This document shows, one piece after another, positions 7,973 to 16,160 of a DNA stretch of 23,140 nt. Each line of letters begins with the position of its first letter. The first letter of the stretch is position 1. The translations under genes and the position numbers were made by a program. Origin of the DNA: JANMZO01 sp031383405. GTDB taxonomy: Bacteria; Actinomycetota; Acidimicrobiia; Acidimicrobiales; JANYDT01. The notes beneath the pieces are model-generated. The model was not told the DNA's origin, did not search any database, and was given only the letters and a program-made list of their open reading frames with translations. The DNA lies in contig JANMZO010000352.1 of the NCBI GenBank assembly GCA_031383405.1, positions 1 to 23,140 on the forward strand, given 5' to 3'.

Positions 7973-7979
7973 CTGGGGG

Positions 7980-8984
7980 ATGCCTTTGTCCGAATTCGTG
8001 CCGCAGCCACGTGAAGGAGCGCACCTATCTGAGCGAATTCTGCGCTATCTCGCCGTCGGCGTGAGCCTATCCACGGCGTTGACGGGGTGTCTGTTTTCGT
8101 CGGGACCCTCGTCGTCCGGGGTGACCTCGACGACGACTTCCCCGACGCGGCCCGAGTTGGCGGGCGTTACGGGTGCGGTGTCTGTCGGCGCAGGTGCAGC
8201 GACGGTTCCCGACACGTACGTCCCCGGTCAGCCCGCAGCGACCGTGCCGTTGGCGGAAGCTCAGGCCGCTCAACTCAAGGCGGCCAACGCGGCGACGACG
8301 GTGCCGGCGGCACTCAGTCCGCTTGCTCCCATCACGGCGCTGCTCGCCACGGCGGTGAAGGGTCTCCTCACGGCCGAAGCGGCAAGCCGGAATCTGTGGG
8401 ACTCCTGGCAGGACAAAGATTGGGAGCGTGCCTCGCTCTACGCGTCAACCGACGCCGTGAAGAGCCTGTTCGCTTTGCCTTGGAGACCCGAGACGGTCGA
8501 CCACGGATGTCGGCCCTCACCCGTTCCTGAGATGGCGGCGCGTTGTCTGTTCGTGCAGGGCAGCGTCGTCAAGATTCTCGAAGTCAAGGGATCGGCCACC
8601 GAGGGTTACAAAGTGGCAAGGGTTTCAACCGCTCGCCAAGACACACCGATCGTGTCATCACTGCCGGCGACGCCAGGCGATCCCTCGGTTTCGGTTGACC
8701 CGAACGTTGTGGGTTCGCTCCCCGACGCTGGAATCGCTGCCGCAACAGGCACCGGCTCGGATCCGGTTACGACGCCAACGGTCCCGTCGGCGCGGCGCCC
8801 GGCGACCACCTCGCCTCGCCGGTCCACGTCGAAAGCCAAGAAGTCACCGGCCACGGGAGCTTCGGGTGCTGAGGTCCCGGCGCCTGCCGGGGACCCGTCG
8901 GGTAACGCTCCAACGACGCCCACCTCTCGACCGGCGGGAGGTGGGGTACCCGCGGGCGCGCCCGTGGTGAGTCAGGTCGAGTAG
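7980..8984 (+). CDS. Putative secreted lipoprotein of unknown function
   Basis: A 334-residue protein. The N-terminus has arginines, a hydrophobic stretch (I-L-R-Y-L-A-V-G-V-S-L-S-T-A) and the lipobox L-T-G-C with Cys at residue 36, so it should be exported and lipid-anchored. A Ser/Thr/Pro-rich linker follows. The folded part is probably about residues 120-215, including LWDSWQDKDWERASLYASTD and two cysteines in D-H-G-C-R and A-A-R-C-L-F, which may form a disulphide. The last 110 residues are a low-complexity Ala/Pro/Thr/Ser tail. I do not recognise the family. ATG 7980 is chosen because it gives a complete signal peptide. The frame is open far upstream only as an antisense shadow of the GGDEF-EAL gene. 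Confidence 0.75.
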   Translation: MPLSEFVPQPREGAHLSERILRYLAVGVSLSTALTGCLFSSGPSSSGVTSTTTSPTRPELAGVTGAVSVGAGAATVPDTYVPGQPAATVPLAEAQAAQLKAANAATTVPAALSPLAPITALLATAVKGLLTAEAASRNLWDSWQDKDWERASLYASTDAVKSLFALPWRPETVDHGCRPSPVPEMAARCLFVQGSVVKILEVKGSATEGYKVARVSTARQDTPIVSSLPATPGDPSVSVDPNVVGSLPDAGIAAATGTGSDPVTTPTVPSARRPATTSPRRSTSKAKKSPATGASGAEVPAPAGDPSGNAPTTPTSRPAGGGVPAGAPVVSQVE

Positions 8985-9005
8985 GAGCCCGGTGGAGTAG
9001 GGCTC
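8985..9005. terminator. Hairpin between convergent genes
   Basis: GAGCCC (8985-8990) and GGGCTC (9000-9005) can pair across a 9-nt loop right after the lipoprotein stop codon. A second short stem, AGCCA/TGGCT (9006-9010 and 9020-9024), follows. There is no T-run, so termination is only suggested by the position between converging genes. Confidence 0.35.
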
Positions 9006-9026
9006 AGCCAAACCGACGGTGGCTGG

Positions 9027-9383
9027 CTACCAGGCCCGTGCGGCGACTGACTGGCGGGGCACCTCAGGGACGTCAGCAAAGGCGTTGCTGGCTTCCTGTT
9101 CAGGCAGGCTGTCACCGCTCATGCGCCGACGCAGGTCTTCCACGATCTGGCGGGCTTCCACGATACCGACTGCCGTGTGTTCCCGGACGATCTTCACCGC
9201 ATCAGCGTCGCGACCTTGAAGCACGAACTCCCGGGCTTCGATCACGTACATCGGGACGTGATCGTCGGGATAACTGATCGATAGTTCGCGGTAGAGATAC
9301 TCGAGTTTGCGCGTCAACCGGTCGATCTGCTGGCGAAGTTCGACCCCCTGGGCCATTGCTTGCACCTGATCATGCGACATCAT
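9027..9383 (-). CDS. Small protein with ribosomal L7/L12 C-terminal-like motif
   Basis: A 118-residue protein. Residues about 10-35 form a likely coiled helix (R-Q-Q-I-D-R-L-T-R-K-L-E-Y-L-Y). The region A-D-A-V-K-I-V-R-E-H-T-A-V-G-I-V-E-A-R-Q-I-V-E-D-L matches the helix pair of the L7/L12 C-terminal domain (K-x-x-V-I-K-x-V-R-x-x-T-G-L-G-L-K-E-A-K-x-x-V-E). The true L7/L12 N-terminal dimerisation domain and hinge are absent, so this is not the ribosomal stalk protein. Such stand-alone copies occur in actinobacteria with unknown role. ATG 9383 is preceded by GAGAGGA nine bases upstream. The 96-bp gap from dnaE2 suggests it is separate or weakly cotranscribed. Confidence 0.72.
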   Translation of the reverse strand: MMSHDQVQAMAQGVELRQQIDRLTRKLEYLYRELSISYPDDHVPMYVIEAREFVLQGRDADAVKIVREHTAVGIVEARQIVEDLRRRMSGDSLPEQEASNAFADVPEVPRQSVAARAW

Positions 9384-9479
9384 GTGGAGATCCTCTCGCT
9401 TGCGTCGATGACGTGTGTCCACCGTTGCTATATCTCTATCGACCTCGACCGGGAGAAACTTCAGTGGTTCGTGTCGGCA

Positions 9480-12400
9480 TCAGTGAAAATCCCGCGAGCG
9501 ACCGGGTCGCACGCTCAACCAGAGCGGTTCGATGCGATCGGCAATGATGTTGATTACATGGGTGGTTTCCGCGTAGGGGACCTGTCTCTCACGGGTGCCG
9601 TCGGTGCCGGAGGATTTGAGTGCCGTCATCTCCATCCGTTCGCATATTCCCCGGACGAGAAGTCCGGATGCTCCCCGGGCGATGCTGCGGTACTTGGCCC
9701 AGACCCCCTTGGAACAGATGATGTTAATAAGTCCGGTTTCATCTTCGAGGTTGATGAACGTGGTTCCACCGGCCGTGGCCGGGCGTTGGCGATGGGTGAC
9801 GACACCGCCCACCCAGATACGACGACCGTTTTCCACGCCGCGCAACCCGGCCGAGGTGATGATGCCGAGTTCGTCGAGTTTTGTCCGCACGAGCGTCGTG
9901 GGGTAGCCGTCGAGGGTGACGCCGGTGGCCCACAGGTCAGCAGCGGCGGTTTCCACGGGAGTCATTCCGGGCAGCGCCGGAGCCCGCTCACCCACCACGA
10001 TGCCGGCCAGGCGTCCGGGACGCGCCTGAGCCGCGGCCCCAGCGGACCACAGCGCGGCACGTCTATCCATACCGAAGCAGCCGAATGCTCCGGCTGTCGC
10101 AAGCGATTCGAGGGCGGGTGTGCCCGGGTCGATGCGGCGCACGAAGTCACCGACGCCTTCAAAGAGTCCATTCGCCTTTCGCTCCCCTTCGATCCGACGA
10201 CCCAGTTCGCCACCGATCAGGCGAACATCCGATAGGCCGAGGCGCAGCGCGGGTTGATGTTTCGGATAACCCCGCTCGTCGATTTCTTCGGGATGTTCCC
10301 ACTGCAGGGTCGCTCCGGCAGTGGACTCCTGCAGGTCGGGACCCAAGATGGTGACACCATGACGACGGGCGTCGGCGGTGAGCGACTGCGGTGAGTAGAA
10401 GCCCATGGGTTGTGCGTTGAGCAGCGCCGCGCAGAACGCGGCGGGATAGTGGTGCTTCATCCAACAGCTCGCGTAGACGAGATACGCGAAGCTCACCGAG
10501 TGACTCTCGGGGAAGCCGTAGTTTGCGAAGGCGGCGAGTTTGTCGTAGATGATTCCGGCCACGTCTTCGGCAACACCATTCGCGCGCATACCTTCGAAGA
10601 GACGTTGCTTGAGTCGCTCCATACGTTCGGTTGAACGTTTCGAGCCCATGGCCTGACGCAGCTGATCGGCTTCCGACGGAGTGAAGTTGGCGACATCGAT
10701 CGACATTTGCATCAACTGCTCCTGAAAGAGCGGGATGCCGAGGGTCTTCTTCAAGGAGTTCTCGAGAAGCGGGTGCAGATAGGTGACTTCTTCGAGGCCG
10801 TTGCGTCTACGGATGTAGGGGTGAACCGACCCTCCCTGGATGGGTCCGGGACGGATGAGGGCCACCTCGACGACGAGGTCATAGAACGTACGGGGTCGCA
10901 GCCTCGGCAGTGTGGCCATCTGGGCCCGGCTCTCGATCTGGAACACGCCGACCGTATCCGCCTGGCAGATCATGTCGTAGACATCATCCTCCTGGGGAAT
11001 CAGCGCGAGCTCAACGTCGATGCCATGGTGCTCGCGGATCAGGTCGACCGCATTATGCAGCGCGCTTAGCAGTCCGAGGCCGAGCAGGTCGAACTTCACC
11101 AGACCCGCTGCGGCGCAGTCTTCCTTGTCCCACTGCAGTACCGTGCGCAGTGGCGTGGTGCCGCTGAGACGGACTTCAGCCCCGGAGGGTCCATTGGCTT
11201 GACCGGCAGGTCGGATGTTGTCGCGACGGACTTCAGCCCCGGAGGGTCCATTGGCTTGACCGGCAGGTCGGATGTTGTCGCGACGGACTTCAGCCCCGGA
11301 GGGTCCATTGGCTTGACCGGCAGGTCGGATGTTGTCGCGCCCGGTGAAGCGACCCCATTCGACCGGGCACACCTCCACTACCGGACGGTCACAGATGACC
11401 ATGCCGCCTGAGTGGATTCCGAGATGCCGGGGGAAGTCCTCGACCTGTTTGGCCAGGGCCAGCACCGGTGCAGGAATATCGTGATCGCCGGTGGCTTCAG
11501 TGGTGCCGACCCGACCCCAGGGATCGACCTGCTTCGACCAGGCATCGAGACGGCCCGGTGCATAGCCGAGCGCGCGGCCCATGTCGCGTATGGCGGAACG
11601 ACTGCGGTAGGTGATCACGTTGGCCACCTGCGCGGCGCGTTCGCGGCCATAACGGGCATAGACGTACTGGATCACTTCTTCGCGTCGCCCACTTTCGATG
11701 TCGATGTCGATATCGGGCGGGCCATCGCGTTCCGGCGACAGGAACCGCTCGAACAGCAAACCGAGTGACACGGCATCCGCGTTGGTGATGCCGAGGGCGT
11801 AACACACGGCGGAGTTCGCGGCCGACCCGCGTCCCTGGCAGAAGATGTTGGACCTTCGGCAGAACTCCACAAGATCCCATACGACAAGGAAGTACCCGGC
11901 AAAGCCAAGATCCGCGACGAGATCAAGTTCGTGGTCGATCTGACGGTACGCGCCGGGAACCCGCTCGCTGTCTTCACCCTTCACCCCTTTGCGTCGACCA
12001 TAACGACGCTCCCCTCCCGCTTCAGTAAGCGCACGTAGGAATGTCATTTCGTTCATGCCGTCGGGGCACGGATACGGAGGAAGTTGCGGAGCTACCAGCT
12101 TGAGGTCGAAAGCGCATTGCAGCGCCAACTCAGCCGCCCGCTGGACCGCACCCGGATACCGACGGAAGCGTCGCAGCTGCTCCGCGCCGCTGCGCAGGTG
12201 AGCGCCGGCCGCTGCTGGCAGCCAGCCGTCGACTTCATCAAGACTACGGCGCGAACGCACCGCCGCGAGAGCGGTGGCCAAGGGTCGACGTGACGGGGTC
12301 GCGTAGTGCACGTTGTTCGTGGCGATGAGATCGACACCAGCCGCAGCCGCTATCTTGGCCAGGCCATCGTTGCGCACGGCGTCGAGCGGGTCGCCGTGGT

Positions 12401-13469
12401 CCCACAGTTCAACGATCACCTGATCCCGGCCGAATGTGTCGATCAGACGATCCAACTGACGCGCTGCCGCCCTCGGGCCCTCGTGCAGGAGTGCTTGGGC
12501 CACCGCACCTTTGCGGCAACCGGTGAGGATCTTCCAGTGACGGCCCGAGTGTGGATCGTGCCGGCTGGCATTCGCCGACGACTGACCAGCGGCCGTGGAG
12601 TTCGTGCGGGCCCAGGTGGACGGGTGACGGGCGATTGCGTCGTCGATTGCCGCCTCGTCGGCCACCGACTCGTGGAGCAGACGGACCTGCAGCGCGGCGA
12701 GCACCTCGTCGCCCGCCACCGCTTTCTCGGGTGACGGCCCACGACGGAGAGCTTCGTGAAAGGGTACGGTGGAGCCTTCGGCGAGCGCGCCAAGTTGTTC
12801 GAGTAGGAGCCGCGGTGCTCCCTTCTCCCCCGCCGCGAGATGCGATGTGGCCAACGCTCGCGCCAGACGGCCGTAGCCGATTGGATCGGTGGCCAGAACG
12901 ACAAGGTGCTCACCTTCGGGATCGGGGTTGCCGACCCGGGCTTGCGCCGAGGAGGTGGCGTGCAGCGTAACCTCAGCTCCGAAGACCGTCGGCAGACCGT
13001 AGGCCCGCGCCGCTTCAGCGAAACGGACCACCCCGTAAAGGCCATCATGATCAGTGAGGGCGAGCGCGCGGAGCCCGAGACGTACCGCTTCTTCGACAAG
13101 TTCTTCCGGGTGCGAAGCACCGTCGAGGAAGCTGAAGTTCGAGTGGCAGTGCAACTCCGCGTACGCGGGCGTTCCTGTCTCTTCATCTTCAGCATGTGGG
13201 GGGAAAGCATCCGCCCGGCCGGATCGGGGCAGTTCGCTCACTGGAAGATAGGGGGAGCGCTTGCGCGACCAGGCCGGGCTGTCGCCTCCGTTTGCGTTGG
13301 ACGGGATGTTGCTGATCCGACCGGTGGCCGAGCGCCCAGGAGTTGCATCGGTTTCCGGTTCGACAGGCGCCTTCTCAGGCTCTGGCGTTACTGGTTCAGC
13401 GCGTCGTCGACCGTCGGACAGCCGGGCTTCGAGCTCCGACCATGTCTTCGGTCCGTTTGACCATCCCAT
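9480..13469 (-). CDS. dnaE2: Error-prone DNA polymerase III alpha subunit DnaE2
   Basis: A 1329-residue C-family polymerase of the SOS mutasome. A PHP domain begins at AELHCHSNFSFLDG (104-117) with TDHDG at 139-143. The palm has PDIDID (585-590) and the third catalytic Asp in VKFDLLGLG (D794). The OB fold starts near GRRIWVGGVVTHRQR, and the C-terminus ends in SRDFH, typical of DnaE2. The usual family length is about 1050-1100. The excess comes from an N-terminal low-complexity extension of about 100 residues, a small insert near 290-310, and an insert near 708-775 that includes three identical 19-residue repeats. ATG 13469 is fixed by a LexA-regulated leaderless promoter. It should make mutagenic translesion DNA together with ImuA and ImuB at the beta clamp. 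Confidence 0.96.
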   Translation of the reverse strand: MGWSNGPKTWSELEARLSDGRRRAEPVTPEPEKAPVEPETDATPGRSATGRISNIPSNANGGDSPAWSRKRSPYLPVSELPRSGRADAFPPHAEDEETGTPAYAELHCHSNFSFLDGASHPEELVEEAVRLGLRALALTDHDGLYGVVRFAEAARAYGLPTVFGAEVTLHATSSAQARVGNPDPEGEHLVVLATDPIGYGRLARALATSHLAAGEKGAPRLLLEQLGALAEGSTVPFHEALRRGPSPEKAVAGDEVLAALQVRLLHESVADEAAIDDAIARHPSTWARTNSTAAGQSSANASRHDPHSGRHWKILTGCRKGAVAQALLHEGPRAAARQLDRLIDTFGRDQVIVELWDHGDPLDAVRNDGLAKIAAAAGVDLIATNNVHYATPSRRPLATALAAVRSRRSLDEVDGWLPAAAGAHLRSGAEQLRRFRRYPGAVQRAAELALQCAFDLKLVAPQLPPYPCPDGMNEMTFLRALTEAGGERRYGRRKGVKGEDSERVPGAYRQIDHELDLVADLGFAGYFLVVWDLVEFCRRSNIFCQGRGSAANSAVCYALGITNADAVSLGLLFERFLSPERDGPPDIDIDIESGRREEVIQYVYARYGRERAAQVANVITYRSRSAIRDMGRALGYAPGRLDAWSKQVDPWGRVGTTEATGDHDIPAPVLALAKQVEDFPRHLGIHSGGMVICDRPVVEVCPVEWGRFTGRDNIRPAGQANGPSGAEVRRDNIRPAGQANGPSGAEVRRDNIRPAGQANGPSGAEVRLSGTTPLRTVLQWDKEDCAAAGLVKFDLLGLGLLSALHNAVDLIREHHGIDVELALIPQEDDVYDMICQADTVGVFQIESRAQMATLPRLRPRTFYDLVVEVALIRPGPIQGGSVHPYIRRRNGLEEVTYLHPLLENSLKKTLGIPLFQEQLMQMSIDVANFTPSEADQLRQAMGSKRSTERMERLKQRLFEGMRANGVAEDVAGIIYDKLAAFANYGFPESHSVSFAYLVYASCWMKHHYPAAFCAALLNAQPMGFYSPQSLTADARRHGVTILGPDLQESTAGATLQWEHPEEIDERGYPKHQPALRLGLSDVRLIGGELGRRIEGERKANGLFEGVGDFVRRIDPGTPALESLATAGAFGCFGMDRRAALWSAGAAAQARPGRLAGIVVGERAPALPGMTPVETAAADLWATGVTLDGYPTTLVRTKLDELGIITSAGLRGVENGRRIWVGGVVTHRQRPATAGGTTFINLEDETGLINIICSKGVWAKYRSIARGASGLLVRGICERMEMTALKSSGTDGTRERQVPYAETTHVINIIADRIEPLWLSVRPGRSRDFH
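11169..11339 (-). repeat. Three perfect 57-bp tandem repeats inside dnaE2
   Basis: Copies at 11169-11225, 11226-11282 and 11283-11339 are identical. On the coding strand each encodes RDNIRPAGQANGPSGAEVR, giving residues 711-767 of DnaE2. The unit length is a multiple of three, so copy-number change keeps the frame. Each unit contains the dyad GACC-N4-GGTC. The array lies between CPVEWGRF and RTVLQWDKEDC, which are nearly adjacent in ordinary DnaE2. Confidence 0.97.
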
Positions 13470-13475
13470 ATTCGG

Positions 13476-13481
13476 ACACTA
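13476..13481 (-). promoter_or_regulatory. Leaderless -10 element of dnaE2
   Basis: On the minus strand TAGTGT is followed by exactly six bases and the ATG at 13469, with no Shine-Dalgarno sequence. The LexA box ends one base upstream of it. Confidence 0.6.
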
Positions 13482-13482
13482 G

Positions 13483-13496
13483 CGAACATATGTTCG
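13483..13496 (-). promoter_or_regulatory. LexA (SOS) box of dnaE2
   Basis: CGAACATATGTTCG is a perfect 14-bp palindrome of the actinobacterial/Gram-positive SOS-box type GAAC-N4-GTTC. It lies 13 bp before the dnaE2 start, next to the -10 hexamer, where bound LexA would block RNA polymerase. Confidence 0.92.
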
Positions 13497-13629
13497 TAAC
13501 AATCGTAAACCAAACAAAAGTTCGTAATCGCGACCATATCGCGACGTACTGCTTCATGGCGCCGGGCCCGGGATTGTGCGGAATTTCACTCGCCGGTGGC
13601 GTCAAATCCACCACATTCAAGGCAGCAAC

Positions 13630-15429
13630 CTATTGGTAGCTCGCTTCGACCCACCATGCGCCTCCCTCGAGAACGACGACGTGCGCATCACCGACTTCGG
13701 TTGTCAGCTGTAGACGGGCCTGTCGACGATGGTTCTCGACATCCCACCAACGTTCATCGAGAGGCCATGGGCCGGCCCACTGGGTGATGGTCTGCATCTG
13801 GCTCAGGCGACGAGTGGCCGAGCCCGACAATCCGGTATCCCGTTCACCTGCACCCGTTGTCGGTGTAGCCGTTGTGGGTGCACCTGTTGTGATTGCGCCC
13901 GGGGCAGAGACGCGAAGCACGGCTGGCACTGCGGTCGGCTCACCACGACCGCCCACACGAACATGCGTGCCGGTGGAATCGAGCACTTCGGCGGGGAGGG
14001 GAAACGGATAGACGATCGTCGGGTGTGGAAGGGGTAGCGAACCCGGCCACGGTTGGCCCGCCGATGCGGGAACTTCGCGCTTGTCACCCCAGGGAACCAA
14101 CTCCATCCGATCGGCCGGTCGGCGGCCACCGGTTTCGTGGACGGTGCACACCGCGTCGGGGCCGACGAGACCCTGCACGCGGGCAAAGGCGCGCGCGGCA
14201 CGTTCGTCGGCCGCGCCCGCTCCACCCCACAACCCAAGCTGGCGGCCGGTTTCAGGCACCACCTCATCGGGTACGAGACGTAAAACGGTGATGCCACCAA
14301 AGCCCGAATCGCTGCGGTCATCACCGGCTTTGTGCAATGCGTGCAGCCATCCATCGAGTTGCCAACGCACCCGGTCGGCCAAGCCCGCCGCGGTGAGCCC
14401 GCCGGTGGCTCCAGCGCGTTCATGACGCCACAAACGGGCTAGATGATCACCGCGTTCGGTCTCGGCTTCAATGCTGATGCGAGTGCACGCAAGGCCGTGC
14501 TCGGCCAGGCGATCGGCCAGTTCGTCGGCAAGTGCTTTCGCGAGAAACGCGACGGTGTCGACCCGGTCGACCGGAGGATCAAGCTCGGCCGATACGACCA
14601 CATCGGCCGGCGGTCTACGCGACGACACCGGTCGTTCGTCGAGACCCGCGGCAAGGCGCCACGTGCGTTCACCGAGTGGACCGAAGCGCGCCGCGATGTC
14701 GAGAAAGGGCATCGCGGCCAAGGCGCCCAACGTACGAATGCCCAGGCGCTTGAGAAGGTCGACGAGATCGATCAATGCAAGTGCATCGGCATCGTTGGTA
14801 CCGCTCGTTGACGCGCGACGCGTGCTGCGTGCAGCACGCGTGACGGCACGGCCACCCTCCACCGCGACCAGTGCGTCGATGGCATAGGGGGCGAGGAAGG
14901 TGGTGCTTTCACCCGCAGGAACAATCGGTGTGGATGAGCGGCCGGCGAGCGCCGCGGCGAAGGGTCCGTCGGCCACGCCGATACGGGCTTCCACACCTAT
15001 AGCGCTGAGCGCTGCGGTGAGTTTTTCCGCGAGGGCGGCATCTCCTCCGAAGTATCGAGACGGCCCACGCGTGGGGAACTGGCAGAGGCCCGGGCGCACG
15101 ATTTCACTACGGGGGGTGAAGGTGTCGATGGTCGCGGCAACCGGTTCAAAGGCCCGTGCGTCGCGGCCCGGATCGTCGGTGAGCAGAACAATGTCGGGAC
15201 AGCGCGACTGTGCTTCACGACGGCGCATGGCCCGCACCACGCCTTCGGATCGTGCCGCGGACGAAGCAGCGACAACCCGGTTCGCACGAAGGATCGCCAC
15301 CCGTTCATCGTCGGTTTCCCCGACGCGTCGGGCTGCCACGACCGGCCAGTCAGGGCACCAGATCGTCATGACCCGAACCAGCTTGCCTCCGACGGTTCTG
15401 GAGGCTTCCGATATCGTCGATGAGCTCAC
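13630..15429 (-). CDS. imuB: ImuB, catalytically inactive Y-family polymerase homologue
   Basis: A 599-residue Y-family-like protein of the ImuB branch. It opens near residue 21 with MTIWCPDWPVVAARR, the place where active Y-polymerases carry their first metal-binding Asp. The later S-I-D-E catalytic motif is replaced by R-P-G-L-C-Q-F. A helix-hairpin-helix thumb is seen near D-L-L-K-R-L-G-I-R-T-L-G-A-L-A-A-M-P. A beta-clamp binding motif, R-Q-L-G-L-W, lies at about 396-401, and a long C-terminal region follows. By analogy with mycobacteria it bridges ImuA and DnaE2 and loads them on the clamp. GTG 15429 starts one base after the imuA stop, so translation is coupled. ATG 15369 is an alternative start. 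Confidence 0.93.
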   Translation of the reverse strand: MSSSTISEASRTVGGKLVRVMTIWCPDWPVVAARRVGETDDERVAILRANRVVAASSAARSEGVVRAMRRREAQSRCPDIVLLTDDPGRDARAFEPVAATIDTFTPRSEIVRPGLCQFPTRGPSRYFGGDAALAEKLTAALSAIGVEARIGVADGPFAAALAGRSSTPIVPAGESTTFLAPYAIDALVAVEGGRAVTRAARSTRRASTSGTNDADALALIDLVDLLKRLGIRTLGALAAMPFLDIAARFGPLGERTWRLAAGLDERPVSSRRPPADVVVSAELDPPVDRVDTVAFLAKALADELADRLAEHGLACTRISIEAETERGDHLARLWRHERAGATGGLTAAGLADRVRWQLDGWLHALHKAGDDRSDSGFGGITVLRLVPDEVVPETGRQLGLWGGAGAADERAARAFARVQGLVGPDAVCTVHETGGRRPADRMELVPWGDKREVPASAGQPWPGSLPLPHPTIVYPFPLPAEVLDSTGTHVRVGGRGEPTAVPAVLRVSAPGAITTGAPTTATPTTGAGERDTGLSGSATRRLSQMQTITQWAGPWPLDERWWDVENHRRQARLQLTTEVGDAHVVVLEGGAWWVEASYQ

Positions 15430-15430
15430 C

Positions 15431-16147
15431 TCAACTCACCCGTTCAAAGGCGACAACGTGCTGCTCATCGTGTGGTGGAGCGGAACCACTCACCGCCGTA
15501 GATGTGGCGGCTGACTCGAGCGTTGTGTCGGCCGCCTCGGCCAACGTGAGACGCGCCCGTCGCGGACGCGACGCCGCCCCGCGGCCTGACGTCTCCACAT
15601 CGATCGACCAACCGGCCAGATGGCCGTGCCCTTCAGCCATACCGGTGAAATGTTGCGCGCGTACATGGAGACTTACGTCGGGACCTTCCAGCCATCCGCC
15701 ACGGGACACGAGCACCGACCCACGTTCGCGGGCCCGGGCACTCAACCGGTGGGCGTCGACGGAGCGCTGAAGCAGGCGCGGTCCGACCACCACGAAATCA
15801 AGCGCATCAACGAGTGCCGCGATCACGGCGGCCGCCTGGTCGAGAGGCGGACGGTGCACAACAACGAGCCGCTCCAGAGCCACTCCCTGCCCGCGTGCCG
15901 CAGCCAAGCCCATCTCGGGGGATCCAACCACCGCAGCCCACGAACCCTGTGTGGTCGCTTCGGCCAGGAGCGCCATCGTGAGGACCGAACTGGTGATCTC
16001 CACAACCGTGCCGCGCTTGATCCCGCCCCACGGAAAGAGCGGCATCAGATCACTGCGAAGGGGAAGCAACTGATCTTGCGCAATGCCGAACTTCTGCACA
16101 TGACCACCGAGCTGCAACTCGGAAAGGGCTAGGACAGGCTTCTCCAC
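15431..16147 (-). CDS. imuA: ImuA, RecA-like mutasome accessory protein (actinobacterial ImuA' type)
   Basis: A 238-residue protein with the ImuA layout: L-P-L-R-S-D-L-M-P-L-F-P-W-G-G-I-K-R-G-T-V-V-E-I, then a RecA-like core (WAAVVGSPEMGLAAARGQGV and ALDFVVVGPRLL) and a variable C-terminal tail. The place of the Walker A loop, G-G-I-K-R-G-T-V-V-E-I, lacks the G-K-S/T signature, as in actinobacterial ImuA', so ATP binding is unlikely. It interacts with ImuB in the known systems. GTG 16147 is set by a leaderless -10 element next to a LexA box. The stop is one base before the imuB start, and dnaE2 follows under its own LexA box. Confidence 0.9.
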   Translation of the reverse strand: MEKPVLALSELQLGGHVQKFGIAQDQLLPLRSDLMPLFPWGGIKRGTVVEITSSVLTMALLAEATTQGSWAAVVGSPEMGLAAARGQGVALERLVVVHRPPLDQAAAVIAALVDALDFVVVGPRLLQRSVDAHRLSARARERGSVLVSRGGWLEGPDVSLHVRAQHFTGMAEGHGHLAGWSIDVETSGRGAASRPRRARLTLAEAADTTLESAATSTAVSGSAPPHDEQHVVAFERVS

Positions 16148-16153
16148 ACACGA

Positions 16154-16159
16154 ACTATA
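16154..16159 (-). promoter_or_regulatory. Leaderless -10 element of imuA
   Basis: TATAGT on the minus strand lies exactly six bases before GTG 16147 and one base after the LexA box, the same layout as at dnaE2. No ribosome-binding site precedes the start. Confidence 0.65.
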
Positions 16160-16160
16160 G

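Noticed and set aside
6405..7979. Long plus-strand open frame joined to the lipoprotein
   Set aside because: It is antisense to the GGDEF-EAL gene. The protein content before ATG 7980 has no family features, and the lipoprotein signal peptide begins at 7980.
11096..11411. Open frames on both strands across the dnaE2 repeat array (for example one repeating M-D-P-P-G-L-K-S-V)
   Set aside because: They are open only because a 57-bp unit without stops is repeated three times. The dnaE2 frame continues on both sides and explains the region.
12443..13210. 255-codon minus-strand frame inside dnaE2
   Set aside because: Out-of-phase shadow of the dnaE2 PHP region, very rich in Arg/Ser/Pro as expected from frame-shifted GC-rich DNA.
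13529..13545. TCGCGA-N5-TCGCGA in the imuB-dnaE2 gap as a second operator
   Set aside because: It is formed of two short self-complementary GC-rich words. Nothing else links it to regulation.
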